DNA of 64,000 nucleotides from Cordia subcordata (lineage: Eukaryota > Streptophyta > Magnoliopsida > Boraginales > Cordiaceae). Position numbers and translations under genes: made by a program. Numbering within the stretch: the stretch's first letter is position 1; each line of letters begins with the position of its first letter. Positions 35,981-48,383 of this stretch are shown piece after piece. The notes under the pieces were generated by a model, which did not search any database, was not told where the DNA came from, and saw only the letters and a list, made by a program, of their open reading frames with translations. Location: NCBI GenBank assembly GCA_028554755.1, contig JAPTOF010000006.1:16429001-16493000 (forward strand), given 5' to 3'.

Positions 35981-36320
35981 GTTTTGTTAAAGTGGATTAA
36001 AAAGTAATTTATATTATTAAAATAACTATTAAGGACATCACAATAGAATTTAAAATAGTAAATATAACATAAAAGAACAATGATATTTTGGTAATAAAGA
36101 TAAAAATGTAAAGATAAAATAGTAAATGATTTGGTCAATTTTGCTTTTCTTAAAGTGCTTAAAGCTATAAAAAGCAGAAGTTGAGGGTCAGGAGTTTTTT
36201 ACTTTTTGTTAAAGCCACTTGAAAAAAAGAACTTTTTTGTAAAACAAATGCTTCCATTAACTTAAATTAGGCTTTAAGCAAATTTGATCAGGAAAAAAAA
36301 AAAAAGCCAAACTAAACACC
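35981..36320. mobile_element. hAT-like MITE, right part
   Basis: It ends AAAAGCCAAACTAAACACC, the inverted partner of the start at 27784 (16 of 19 bases match). Confidence 0.6.
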
Positions 36321-37520
36321 TTTAAGACTACTCTGACCTTAGACTACTCCATCAAAAGTCCAAAGCTAAACTTGTCAAAAGGGTCGATTGACGTATGAAC
36401 TAATCAAGGACCAACCCGGTTAGAGTCGAACTAAGACCAACTCGTGCCGGAACCGACCCTAATCCTTTCTTTTAGGGGGTTGTTCTGGTCCTCCTTTTCC
36501 TAGCCTTGGCCCAGGCCTGTCCCTAAAGCCCTCGATTCGAACCCCTTAGAAGCCCAGTCCCAATGTTTTTAAGAGAAAATAAAAGGCAAAAATCATAAGA
36601 CTGTTATTGCATTTGGAATTTGGAAAGTGTCGTTTGAAGGCTCATAGTCTTATGACTATTGGTATTTTTTTTAAGTTCAATTTGCAAAAGTGCTCCTAAA
36701 TAATTGCAATTTTGTCCCTTTTAAAAATCTATAAATATCCCTGTATATTTCATTTTTCCTCACTCAAATATCTCTAATCTCTCTATTATCTCTATTCTCT
36801 AAATTCTTTTAATTATTTCAATTTTGTTGTAGTTTTAAACAAGTAAACTCTTATGTGAGTCCTACATTTGGAAATGAAAACAATGAATATTCAAAATTTT
36901 CATTTTGAATAGATGATCATAGTATATTTACTTGTTTAAAACTATTACAGACTATTTGGAACAAATGAATTCTACAAAATTTTGTCGAATTCATTTACAA
37001 ATCTAATTTTTTATATTTGGTAGCACTCTATTAAAATATGGAATTCATTTAAAATTTCAAGATTTGCAAATTTAGATTTGCCCTAGTTATACTCAAATTC
37101 TAGCTCAAGAGGTGAAACTTACAATTCTATGAAAAGCAAATCCACAAAAATCTTATGAAGACAAAAACATCGCTATATTTATTAACATAATACAACACTA
37201 TCCTTTTTTTATATAATCCTATTTAAGTAGAATATACATATTAATTCTAATTCTACATGTATTCCAAATACAATTCGTATCTACAAAGGATAGAATTGAA
37301 TTAAAATTGTTTTACATATCCAAATAATACAATTCCTTATGGTATTCATTTAGAAATGAAATGAATTGCATATCACAAGGGTTTCCAAATGCTATGTTAA
37401 GAAATGAACAAGAAAATTGAGTTTAAAGTTGGAAAATGTGGAGGAACTTTAACTTGGTGAGAACAAAGTTCCTACATGGAAAAATTAGAGCCATCTTAAG
37501 TTATTTAGATGCCCATTTTA
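36321..37520. other. Repeat-rich intergenic DNA with a possible further MITE
   Basis: The section 36390-36560 is GC-richer (CCGGAACCGACCC, CTGGTCCTCC) and resembles termini of hAT transposons. The section 36950-37400 is bounded by ACTATTTGGAAC and GTTTCCAAATGCTATG in inverted sense, with GAATTCATTT words inside both ends. Neither boundary is secure. Confidence 0.35.
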
Positions 37521-37524
37521 TGAG

Positions 37525-38640
37525 ATTTGGGTTTGGGCCCAAGTGGCACCCACACGTGTGAAGAGAGAGAAGGGACCTATCCAATTGTAGGATGGGAATT
37601 AAAAACCACACATGCGTGCGCGTGTTGCCCTGGGCTTAAAATTGAGCTTGTGTCTTGGACCAGATGGCTTTATTATTTTATAAAAAATTTGTTTCAAATT
37701 TCTTCAATTCTATTTTGGTTATATCAACAAGGTCGTACATAGTGAGACTGGTTGATGATCAATCGACTGGTTGACTGATCGATCGACTAGTCCAGTGATG
37801 GTCATTGCAATATTCGGTCAGTGATCGGTATGATCGACTGATTAACCCAGTAAGTGACCTTTCGAGCAAATGGACATGTCTGCCTGCTGTAATGGTCATG
37901 TCTACTCATATTCTAAGCATTGCAGACGTGGTAGTTAGATGCAGTGCTTAGAACTGGTATCTTACGTCTATAAATAGGCATTGTATGCATTGGTTTTGCA
38001 TCTTCTATCACATTCATAGCTATTATAGGACAGATATTCTCATACACATACATTCTAGCATTAGGCTTAAAAAAAGAAGAATTCTTCATTATTTTGTTTG
38101 CTGGGACTCAGAATTTGGAGTACTCCTATTTTCAGACATAGCTGTTATATCCTTGGAGGCTATTCATTATTAATCATAAGGACTAGTGTGAGACAAATAA
38201 GTTTTAAGGATACTGGACCAAGTTTAGGCCTCAGTTAAATAGTTTGCATTTTGCATCATTTTCTCGTAGTACTATAAGTGTTTAATTTTATCTTTTACTT
38301 ATTTGTTTAATTTACTGCCACAAGTTTTACAAATTTGAACATTCAGTGCTTTATTTCCAACAATCTTAATACTTATTCAGCAATTTGTAAGACTTGGTTG
38401 AAAACTCACTACTTTTCTGAAAACTTTTCCTGGAAACTTTGTTTTGATTTTTGCTTTACTGGAAAACTATTTTTAGAGAACTGTTTTCTAAAAAACTTGT
38501 TTTCTGGAAGATTTCAATACACTTGTTCTATTGATTTACAAATAAAGTTTTATTACTGCATGTCATTGTGATTGGCTATTTAAGTTGCCTATTCAAAATT
38601 TAAAAATTTCTAGTTCAAAGAGAAACTAGAAATTGGTTAT
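37525..38640 (+). repeat. Probable LTR fragment
   Basis: It holds a strong promoter-like TCTATAAATAGG at about 37968-37979, a preceding field of GATCGATCGACTAG-like words (37740-37850) and a pyrimidine-rich downstream part, like the U3-R-U5 layout of copia LTRs. No partner LTR or pol lies nearby. Confidence 0.35.
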
Positions 38641-38682
38641 TCATTGGAAAGGCATATTAATTTTCCTTTAGTTACATGTATG

Positions 38683-38758
38683 TTTATTTATAAAGTAAAT
38701 AAGCTAGAATCATTATATTATTTATTTATAAAGTAAATAAGCTAGAATCATTATATTA
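38683..38758. repeat. Exact 38-bp tandem duplication
   Basis: Bases 38683-38720 and 38721-38758 are identical. The unit begins TTTATTTATAAAGT. Confidence 0.97.
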
Positions 38759-38759
38759 T

Positions 38760-39813
38760 AAGCTATGTATTTGATATGAATATACTTGGTCAATTCTTTT
38801 ATTAAAGAGTCTATTTATCTATAAACATGATTGTTTCATAAGATTTGTAAAGTTGATTTTTATAACAAATAAACTATTTATTGTTTATATAAATGTAATG
38901 AACAAGAAAATGGGGAGTTCCAGCAAATTTATGGAAAACAAAATTGACTGAAGAAAGCAAGAATGAGTGCATTGATATCATTCTACCGAGCAAGTGATGA
39001 ATTTGATCAAAGTTCCTACAAAATGGAACTCATCTTCAAAAATAACCATTTCGATCACTTGGTAATTTGCATTTTAATGTTATGAATGTATTTACTATGT
39101 CTTGGAAATAATGGTAGATTAACTTAATTCATATTTTTGTGTTTTATTCTTACTTAGCTTGTGAACTAGGAAATTATAAACAAACTTGTAGAATACTCTG
39201 GATTGAATGAGAACAGTACCTTTTTTTTTTCTCCAAGAGATGGGCAGCGGTTCGGTGTTGGTGAGAGGTTGCAAAGAGAAGACTTTATCATACTTGAGGC
39301 TTCTACTGAGTTAGGACATTTGGTTATTGATGTTGTTGTAAGAGAAGCACTTTAATATATTTGCTGGAATGGGTTAATCATTTTGCTAATTGGAACTTGA
39401 ATGTTGAAGCATAATTATTATGGTAGAAAACTATGTAAAGAAAGTTGTATATAATTGTTTAACTAAATTATTAATCATTTTGTTTAACTCTTACTAATGT
39501 AGTCAAAATTTATTTCAACTTAGATATGTAATCAAGTCTTTTAGAATTTTGTATATAATTATTTTTTCAAAAACAGAAATTATATGCTTCATTTTAATTG
39601 GAGGGGTTGATTGTCAGAGTGAATTGTACAAAAGAAGTTAATCTTGCCAAAGTTGACAAACTTCTTTGTATGTTTGTGACTAACTCTAAATAAGAAAAGG
39701 CAATTTACATCTTCACCTAAAGGAGAGTATGTAATAAATGTCTTGAACTTTCATGTAATTTAAATACGTAAACCCATAAAAAAATGTTTTAATCATATGT
39801 GCAGTTTTAAATG
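38760..39813. other. Intergenic DNA, no feature recognised
   Basis: AT-rich. A less AT-rich patch at 39220-39350 may be an element remnant, but I cannot name it. Confidence 0.4.
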
Positions 39814-40290
39814 GTGTATGCAATGCCCCACAATATTAAGACCAATTGACTGGTCTAAATAAATAAATAAAATACAATAAAATAAAATATATTGTTTTGG
39901 ACTTTGTCAACGTTAATTATTTTAATGGTTAGACAAAGTCCTACCTGGACTTGGATATTGTGAGCTCCAAAATAAAAAGAAATTTTAAAAGTCCAACCCA
40001 AAATTATAAACCTAGAGAACAGTAATAAATATTTATCTTTCAATTGTAGCCTCCTCACTAGAGGAAGAAAGGAACGACATTCAGATGCCATAGGGAGTTG
40101 TTCGATCATTACAAGTAAGGAGCACGAATCTTGAAAGGTGTAGATCATATTCCCGAGAGAGGTAAGTAGGAAACCCCTTTCTTTTAGTGTAAGGTTTAAT
40201 TTTCTTGTTAATAGAACTAGTGCTTTCATCTCTCGTACTTTGCACAAGCTTATTTAGGTTCTGTGTGTTTTTTAGTTTTTTTAAATATTT

Positions 40291-41068
40291 ATAGAAGTGA
40301 TTTTTATTATTTTTAGGTTTTCTTGTGTTTTTTTTAATTATTTCTAAATATCTATAAAAATTAATTCTAGTGCTTTTTTAGTCTTATTTTTATTTATTTT
40401 TAACTAGGATATGATGCATAAATTAATTAAATTAATGAGTTTTTTTTAACTTTATTACTTTAAACTCATTAAAAAGAAATATATATATATAGGTAGTGCA
40501 TAAATATAATTAAATATCTTATAAATCCATTGCAATGATGAGGTTAGGAAGTGGTGAATAAATACAATTAAATACTATGATATATAGATGTATAATAATG
40601 TAATAATATTAAAAATAGAATTTATAATGATTTGACAAATAGATGGGTGTTGATGTGACACCCTTCTTTGAGCTCCTTTGGGTTTAACTTTTTTATAGAT
40701 GTGATTTTTTTATTATTTTTAGGTTTTCGTGTATTTTTTTAATTATTTTTAAATATCTATAAAAATTAATTCTAGTGCTTTATTATTATTATTATTTTTT
40801 ATTCTTATTTTTTTATTTTTATTCTTATTTTTTTTTTTTTATAATTAAGATATGATGCATAAATTAATTAAATTAATGAGTTGTTTAGACTTTATTATTT
40901 TAAACTCATTAAAAAGAAATATATAGGTGGTGCATAAATATAATTAAATACTATAATATATAGATTTGTAATAATGTAATAATATTACAAATAGAATTTA
41001 TGTTGACTTCACAAATAGATGGGTGCTGATGTAGCGTCCTTTTTTGAGTTTTTTTGGGTTTAACTTTT
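40291..41068 (+). repeat. 404-bp tandem duplication inside the left LTR
   Basis: Unit one is 40291-40694 and unit two 40695-41068. Shared landmarks are GATATGATGCATAAATT, CTCATTAAAAAGAAATATA and CAAATAGATGGGTG. The right LTR lacks this whole section. Confidence 0.85.
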
Positions 41069-42019
41069 ATATATATATATATATATATAGAATATGAACA
41101 TGAAAATAGATAAATACATATATTATTGTATAGTGTCCTAGATTGATATATTGAGAATAAAAGTAATGATTGGATAAACTTTGTTCACGTGATAAAGCTT
41201 CTTTTTACTACAAACTAATAGCCATGAAAGGTGCAAATCCTCAAATTTTTTTTATCAAGCATGATATGATGTCATGAAGGGTGAAAATCATTTTGATGAG
41301 GTCATATAATGCTCTAGTTGTTTTGATCAAAATAACAAGACATGGATTGGTAGCTGAAAAAAAGGACAAAAAAGAGAACTTTTGTTACGGTTCATGCGAA
41401 CAGCGATGCTCAAATTTGTTTGACTTTAGTTACTGTTCTTGTGAATACTGTGCTCTAGTTTATTTTGATTAAAATAATCGACTATGCAATGGTTGTTAAG
41501 GAAAAAAAAAATTTAGATATGGTTCATATGAACGGTGCTCGTATATTATTCACGTGAACAGTACCCTCACTGTTTCAAAATTTTTTTTATTTATGTATTA
41601 TTATTATGACAATGACGACAATTATTATTATTATCTTGTTGTTATTTCAAGTTTATTATATTCTTCTTTTTTTGTTTTTTTACTTCTTTCTTGCAATAGT
41701 TTATGGTTATTAAAGCCCACCCATTTTCATGTAAGGATATTTTTTTAGTTATCATATAAACCTAAAAGTTAAAGATTTGAGCTAAACTTGAGATTTAATT
41801 TATGTACAAAAGATTTACTTACTTAAAGTGTGCGGTGTACTATAATGAATTTAACCCTCATGCCATGTATTTGATGTGCGTGATTTTGAGCCCTTGTTGG
41901 TGAGGGTAGTGCACCAATATATTGTAGGATAGTGCACTATCATTTTGTAAGAGCTTTCCACTTGTTTTGGGTAATTTGTGCGACAACAAGTCACTTTTTG
42001 AACTGTGCTACCAAGAATG

Positions 42020-43500
42020 TGTTTGAAAATGTGGTATTTTTAAAAAATTGACATTAAATAAACGTAGTAGAATAATTTCATGATAGATATATTAATCTGT
42101 TAATAAAATTCCTAATTACGAGATTTAGGAATACCTCTTATGACAAAAAATTTGATGAAGATGAATTTAGAATTCTGATAGCTCCCTAAGCGTGAAGCCT
42201 CCCAAAGTATCCGTACAAAATTACAAATTAACTAAAGAAAGGATCTAATCACTAGAAGGAGAAATTATAAAGACACAAGACTGAAGTGCTAGCTTCTGTA
42301 TTCTCTCTCTATATTTATACAATTCCATAATGTCCAAATCCCACATAAGTAGGAAACCCAATTGCACTAGAATTAGTCTTGAAAGTTAAGATAGACTCAA
42401 AGACAAAAGAGTCCCACTTAATAATTAATTCTCCATAATTAATTGCAAGATTAATTTTATAATTCAAAATTATGGAATTTTCTTTTTGTCCTTATTCATT
42501 AACTAATTCCAATTCTTATTTGTGTGTGACCTCTCAAATTCATAATTGACTGGCGGTAGAATTAATTCAACTAATTAATTTAATTAGAAATAAATTCTAA
42601 TTTCTACAAGTCACGAGTGACGTCTAGCAACATATCGTGACTACTGGCTTTTTGATGAAGTAAAATTAATATAAACCAAAATAAATATAATTTTCACATA
42701 AATAATTTATTTTGCTTTCCAGCCTGATCAATCAAATGGTCGTGGTGTAAGTCAAACGTTTACTTAATCCTTCCAAAACATAATAATTAGTAACTTTTCC
42801 AGAAACCATTTCCGAAAAACATCAATCTCGGCCAAGGGTTTTTGTCACTAATTAGTGAATTGCCTTGGGATGTCAAACTTACTCAAATAAGTAGAAAGAT
42901 TCCATCTCTGCCACACAAAAGCCCATATACATGAATTAATCATGACCAAATCACACTAGATCTAGCTCATAAACGAGATAAATCATTAAGTACTAAGGAA
43001 ATCATAATAACACTTTTACCAGACTACAATGGTGTCTATGGTCAAAGGAATAAATACGCTATTATATTATATGACTATGTATTGACACAATTTAATTTCA
43101 TGTGATTGTCATATAAACAATCACGTTCAGTGAGTCATTCCCTAATGAGTCACCTATGTGATTGCTCTTGTGACATGAGACTCATCATCCTTACTATTGG
43201 TAATCTCATACTAATCAAGACAATAAACTCACATATAGATTTTATAGAATATAATGCCCAATTAATATTCCAAAAATTGAAAAACTAAATTTGAGAAAAT
43301 TATCGGATTACACTAGTCACTCATATTCTTAACATTTTAAGAATAAGTCTAATTTGATTTAAATCTCTTGGACTTATTTCATAAAGTTTAAACATAAACT
43401 CAACAAATATAAAACAATGAATGCCCATTAATAATAAAATTAAGATAAAATGTTCCTAAATCAATGACAACTAATTGGTTTTAGGGCGCTAACTTTAATA
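42020..43500 (-). mobile_element. Solo LTR (1481 bp) in the chromovirus 5' LTR
   Basis: It is flanked by perfect GAATG duplications (42015-42019 and 43501-43505), and its removal restores alignment with the right LTR. On the minus strand it starts TATTAAAG (TG mutated to TA) and ends TTTCAAACA. A TATA-like TATAAATATAGAGAG on that strand lies near 42302-42320. The type resembles copia LTRs; no internal region remains. Confidence 0.85.
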
Positions 43501-44156
43501 GAATGTAGCCTTGGCAATATATTTTAGAACGCATTATTGGTATCTTGGGTTTGATTTTGTCATGGCACATGTGAACAATTTTAGTTCAGATTCTAATTTT
43601 CTATACTTCATTTTGCATTATAGACTTTTGCATTATGTTACTTTTATAAGTAAAGAAAAAGAGAAATTTGTTATTTTCATGACTATAAAAGAAAAGCTAT
43701 TATGTTAATTTTGTTGAGTATGTTCTTTTAATTAACTTAGGGATCTTACTACTTATTGAGATTCACATCTCATTCTTGTTATATGTCTTTGTCCTTTGAA
43801 AATTGTCTTTCATAGATACTAGGGAGTAGGTTCATGACCCTAAGCTTAGGGTAGATGACCTTCACAAGAACTATGGCCTAGTGTACCTTTTTCTTTAAAA
43901 TTAAGCCCTTGTTTATTTAAAGTTTTTGAATATGTTAGTTTTGGTTAAACTTTTGGGACAATGTAAAATTTTTGAAGTCTTATTGTTTTGAAGACATGGA
44001 CTATGTTATCTTTTATTGTCAAGGTTTTAAATGCTCTGAGATTTACAGTTTGTTTATGATATTTGTCCTATCCCTTCCGGGCTTAGGGAAGTTTTCTTTC
44101 TTAGACACGATAGTTACACTCTTGGGTTCCCTTAGGGGAACTTGGGGTTGTGACAG

Positions 44157-44168
44157 TGGTGTCAAAGC
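44157..44168 (+). promoter_or_regulatory. Primer-binding site, tRNA-Met
   Basis: TGGTGTCAAAGC, two changes from TGGTATCAGAGC, one base after the LTR end. Confidence 0.85.
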
Positions 44169-44323
44169 TTAGGTTATGATTGTTGGGACCTAGGTTGGGT
44201 TATGGGTAACTAGAGCTTTGTGACATAAATGATCCCTTACTAAGCTAACAAGTACATGTATATATTTCCTTTTAGTTATTAATATTATTGCCTTATAAAG
44301 CTTTATGATGTGATAAGACTAAG

Positions 44324-45330
44324 ATGGCTGGTAGGAAGAAATTCGGTGCTAGTCGTAGCAATTCCCTGCATTCCAATGTTGAGGATGAGAACATTACTTT
44401 GGCTAAACTTGTGAGACAAAATGAGATCAAAGAGGGGGTTGATGAGGATAAAGAACTTGACGGAATTGCTTATGCCTTCTTCGACAGATGGCGCAAAATA
44501 TACGACATGAGAACAAGGAGGACGATGAACAAAAAGCTTTGAAAAGATTCTTGAAGATGCACTCACCCTCTTTCACTAGCGAGAAAGAAAATCAAAAGGC
44601 TCATGGCTGACCAAAATGGAGAGATATTCTGAACTCTTCACTTGAATGATGATTGTAAGGTCCATTTTGGCACACATATGTTGTAAGGGTGGCTTTAGAC
44701 TAGTGAAACATGTAATTGGAAGAAATGGAAGAAAAGCTTACGAACTGGAAAAAGTTTGTTGAAATGTTTGAGTCAACATTCTATCCTGTGGCCTATCGTA
44801 GTATAATGGTGGCGAAGTTTACCAATTTGAGGTAAAGGGACCTAACCGTGGTTGAGTATCACAGGAAGTTCACTACATTAGCTCATTTTGTACCCTATGT
44901 AGTCCCCAATCATAATGAGAAAGCTAGAAACATTGAATTGATACTAAATTTGAGTATTTGTAGCATTGTGGCCCTTTAGCTACACAATACCTTAAAGGCA
45001 GTGGCAGAAGCAACGTTCTTATCTGAGAGAGATTTGAACTTGATGCATTAGCAATGCGCTTCTTCAAGCAAGAGAAAATTTGGAGTTGAATCTTCATAAA
45101 AAAAAATTGGTTTAGCTAAAGGAGGTAACACAAAGCTTAATTTAGCAAGTAATAACATGTTAACTGAGAAGTATACCAAGTGTAATGGGAAGCATAGCAT
45201 AAATGAGTGTTGTTGGACCATTGGTGTAGATTGTTTCAAATGTGGAAGCATAGAGAATTGTATTAAGGAGTGCCTAAAAATGCAAGGGAAAGTTAATAAT
45301 ACTAGACCCATTAATGATGGAAAGTAGTAA
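44324..45330 (+). pseudogene. Chromovirus gag with zinc knuckle, broken
   Basis: It starts MAGRKKFGASRSNS with 72 open codons, then stops. The gag core WKKFVEMFESTFYPVAYR and LTVVEYHRKFTTLA can be read at about 44751-44890 around a TAA. A degenerate zinc knuckle, CFKCGSIENCIKEC, lies at 45232-45273 with the His replaced by Asn. Confidence 0.8.
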
Positions 45331-45440
45331 CAAAATCATACCCACCTCTTTGCTATCACCCATAAAGATGCTAGGGCTACTGATGACATCGTGGCAAGAA
45401 TCATTTTGATACTATCTTAGTTCATTGATATTTCATTTGA

Positions 45441-45940
45441 TTGAATTTGGGATTCAACTATCCTGTCTTAACCTCCTTTCTTGGTGCACTATTGATTTCA
45501 TATGATGTGGTAGGCATTCATCTGATTATGCATTTGATGACTTATGTCTTATTTGATTTAGGATCCAACTATTCTTTTATGCCTCCTTCTTTTGCCACCT
45601 TATTTAATGTCATGCCTGAGCCATTAGAGTTAGAAATCTGTGTTGCGACTCCGATAGGAAAGTCAATTATGATCAACACGATATATTGTAAATGCATAAT
45701 TCATATCGGTGAACATGACTTGTTGACGGATTTAATCTAGCTCGATATGAAAGACTTTGATATTATTTTGGGAATGGATTAACTATCCAGTTATCATGGC
45801 CACATTGATTGTTCTTGTGAGAAGGTTATGGTCTGATTACTCAGTTAAGAAAAAGTTTAAGTTTGTTGTGAAATGTTTCAACCCATTTAGGTAATATCTG
45901 CATCAAGGCCTAGGAAATAATGAGAAAAGGATGCATTGCA
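45441..45940 (+). pseudogene. Chromovirus aspartic protease, broken
   Basis: The open stretch 45441-45740 encodes VLFDLGSNYSFMPPSFA. In the active site, normally DSG, the Ser is Leu (45555-45563), so it would be inactive even in frame. The downstream DFDIILGMDWL-type block is broken by a stop near 45780. Confidence 0.8.
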
Positions 45941-45989
45941 TTCTTGGCAAGTGTAGTGGAGGACAAAAGGAACAGTTAAAATTAGAAGA

Positions 45990-46691
45990 TATTCCCCCTT
46001 ATCAGAGAATTTTTAGATATATTACTTGTAGATGTTCTAGTACTCCCCTCATATCGAGAAATCGAATTTGAGATAAGGCTTATGCTAGGGACAGGGCTGA
46101 TCTTCAAGACACCTTACTATATAAGGCCTATAGAGCTTAAAGAGCCAAAGGTGCCGTTGCAAGAATTGCTCAGTAAAGGACAATTTCACCCTAGTGTATC
46201 TCCTTGTAGTGTACTGATACTCTTTATGAAAAAGAAGGATGGTAGCATGCATATATGTACTGAATACTGAGAATTGAATAAGTACCAATTAAAAACTGTC
46301 ACCCACTATTGAGGATTGATGATTTGTGGGAGCGAAGATTAACTTGAGATTAGGGTAACATCAGCTAAATAAAAAAATGAAGATATTCGAAAAACAACTT
46401 TTAGGACAACGTATGGACATTATGAATTCCCTGCCTTATGGCTTGATGAATGCACCTGCAGCTTTCATGGACTTCATGAATTAGGTATTCAAGCCTTTTC
46501 TTGATCAATTTCTGGTAGCCTTTATTGATGACATTTTGGTATACTCCAAAAGCCTTGAAGAGCACGAAACACACTTAAATAGTCTCGTAGACCTTAAGAG
46601 ACAATCGGTTATATGCAAAGCTAAAGAAATGTAAATTTTGTCTTGATGAGGTTGCTATTGGCCATAATATGCTATTACCACGTCAAGATTA
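45990..46691 (+). pseudogene. Chromovirus reverse transcriptase, first part
   Basis: The section 46082-46270 reads ELKEPKVPLQELLSKGQF and FMKKKDGSMHIC. Further down AFMDFMN and the catalytic FIDDILVYSKSLEEHE can be read at about 46460-46565, with FIDD itself at 46521-46532. Stops and shifts are frequent. It is cut by the solo LTR that starts at 46692. Confidence 0.83.
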
Positions 46692-48383
46692 TGTGTTAGA
46701 TTTTAATTTTTAATCCATAATCAATACATGGTAGCGGAATATAGCATAATAACATGTTATACACATAGGAATCAATGCAAAATGCATAAACATAAACAAG
46801 TATGGGTAAAGATTTTGTCACTCTTGATGCATCAAATCTTCCTCGAAATAGCCACCTTATGGTTTTCTCCACTATGACTACTTTTCTAGAATTAGGATAC
46901 ATTTAGCTACGTAGTAGGCAAGCTAAATTAAAGGCTAAAATGAGGAAGATGAATCTAGTGTGTGTTCTTGGTGCTAGTATGTGAAAATTACTGCACACAC
47001 ACCAAGAAAGAAAATATCAAAGAGGCTCCCAATGGGTCATGCTTATCTAGTACTATTTATAGTACTAAGCTTACCCTAAAAAGATAAGATCTAAGGAATG
47101 TATAAATTGGCTCAATACCTTTCTTTAAACTTTCTAGATAAGAAATATTTCTTTGGAATAAAAAGATACCCAAATATTTCATGTCACACACTAAATATCT
47201 CCTATGTGGTTTCTGCTCATCTAATTAAGATATCCATGAGTTATATTAAGAAGATTTGAATAATTAAATCCCTTCTTAATTTTTAAACTCAAATCTTAAA
47301 TAAGCAACCCACATATTAAATTCCTCAATTATATATCCAATAGAGAAGTGGCTAGTGGAGGAACCAAAAGACATAATTACCTTTAGCTCCTAAAATGACC
47401 AAAATACCCTCGCTACTACTTTGGTGACATCGTGGCCACTTTGACTCCTGTTTACTCTGCTAAAAGACTAAAGTCGCACTCTAAGAATAATTACTGGCTA
47501 AGTAAGATCTTGTTACACAAAGTAACTTTTATCTTTGACCAATTGAGTGAAATGACCAAAATACCCCTGTATGTACATTTATAGTCAAGGCCGGTCAAAA
47601 GGTACTATCACCTTCAAGACTACATTTGGAACCTTGGAATCTCTAGTCCAAGAAGTGATCACCACCTGGTCATGGATCTCTTGATCTAGGGAGCGACCCA
47701 CAAGCCAAATGACCAATATACCTTTGAAGGGTGATGTCACTAGATCTAGGTTTATGATAACCAAGAGGACAAGTCCCCCAAGGTACATAAACTCTGCTAT
47801 TGCACATGTATGTCCTAATTGATTAAAACACAGCACCCAACATACGAGACAGACAATCTTATCGCTCAAGATCTCTTCTTATGGTACATCAAAGTATTGC
47901 ACCCTAACTTCAGCAGTTCATCCACACATGCTCAATATTAAGAGCATCGGTCAGTTGGAAGCAATGAGCATCTTATCTTCTGTAAATGATGGCATAGTTC
48001 TAGAAGACACGTTCACGGTGGTTATGTCCAATGTGTGAAACACACACTAGGACTAAAGTTCACAAAGACCCTCCAATGACCCAAGTAGATCATCCATATT
48101 GGGAGATTTGCCTACTATAGCCTTATCCCAGTAGTATGCCCAATACTAGCATCCAACTATAGACATCTTTATGATATATTCAAAAGTAGACTTGAACCTA
48201 TTGTACGTCCAGCCTCACTATGCACCTAAATCATTGGATTACATTATTAGACTTTCACATAATGTGTCACACATATATACCAGAGATAGTATATGTAAGA
48301 AGTGCTCAAAAAATAAATAAGGATCAAATGTCTAGCTCGATATCCGTGTACAAGTGGTCTTTAGCACATACAATCCTAACAAT
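46692..48383 (-). mobile_element. Solo LTR-like insertion (about 1.69 kb) in the reverse transcriptase
   Basis: The ends TGTTAG and CTAACA are perfect inverted repeats. On the minus strand a TATAAATAGTAC promoter-like box lies near 47045-47056. No coding capacity. The reverse transcriptase motif GHVI occurs on both sides, so the junction is not a simple 5-bp duplication and the exact target duplication is unclear. The TGTTAGG start and size suit an Angela-type copia LTR; this is an inference. Confidence 0.65.

Larger units (their letters stand above)
39819..44155 (+). repeat. 5' LTR of the chromovirus, enlarged by insertions
   Basis: It starts TGCAATGCCCC, the typical Tekay opening, and ends GTGACA. 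Removing 42020-43505 and the section of about 40213-41088 leaves nearly 2.0 kb, matching the other LTR. Confidence 0.88.
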
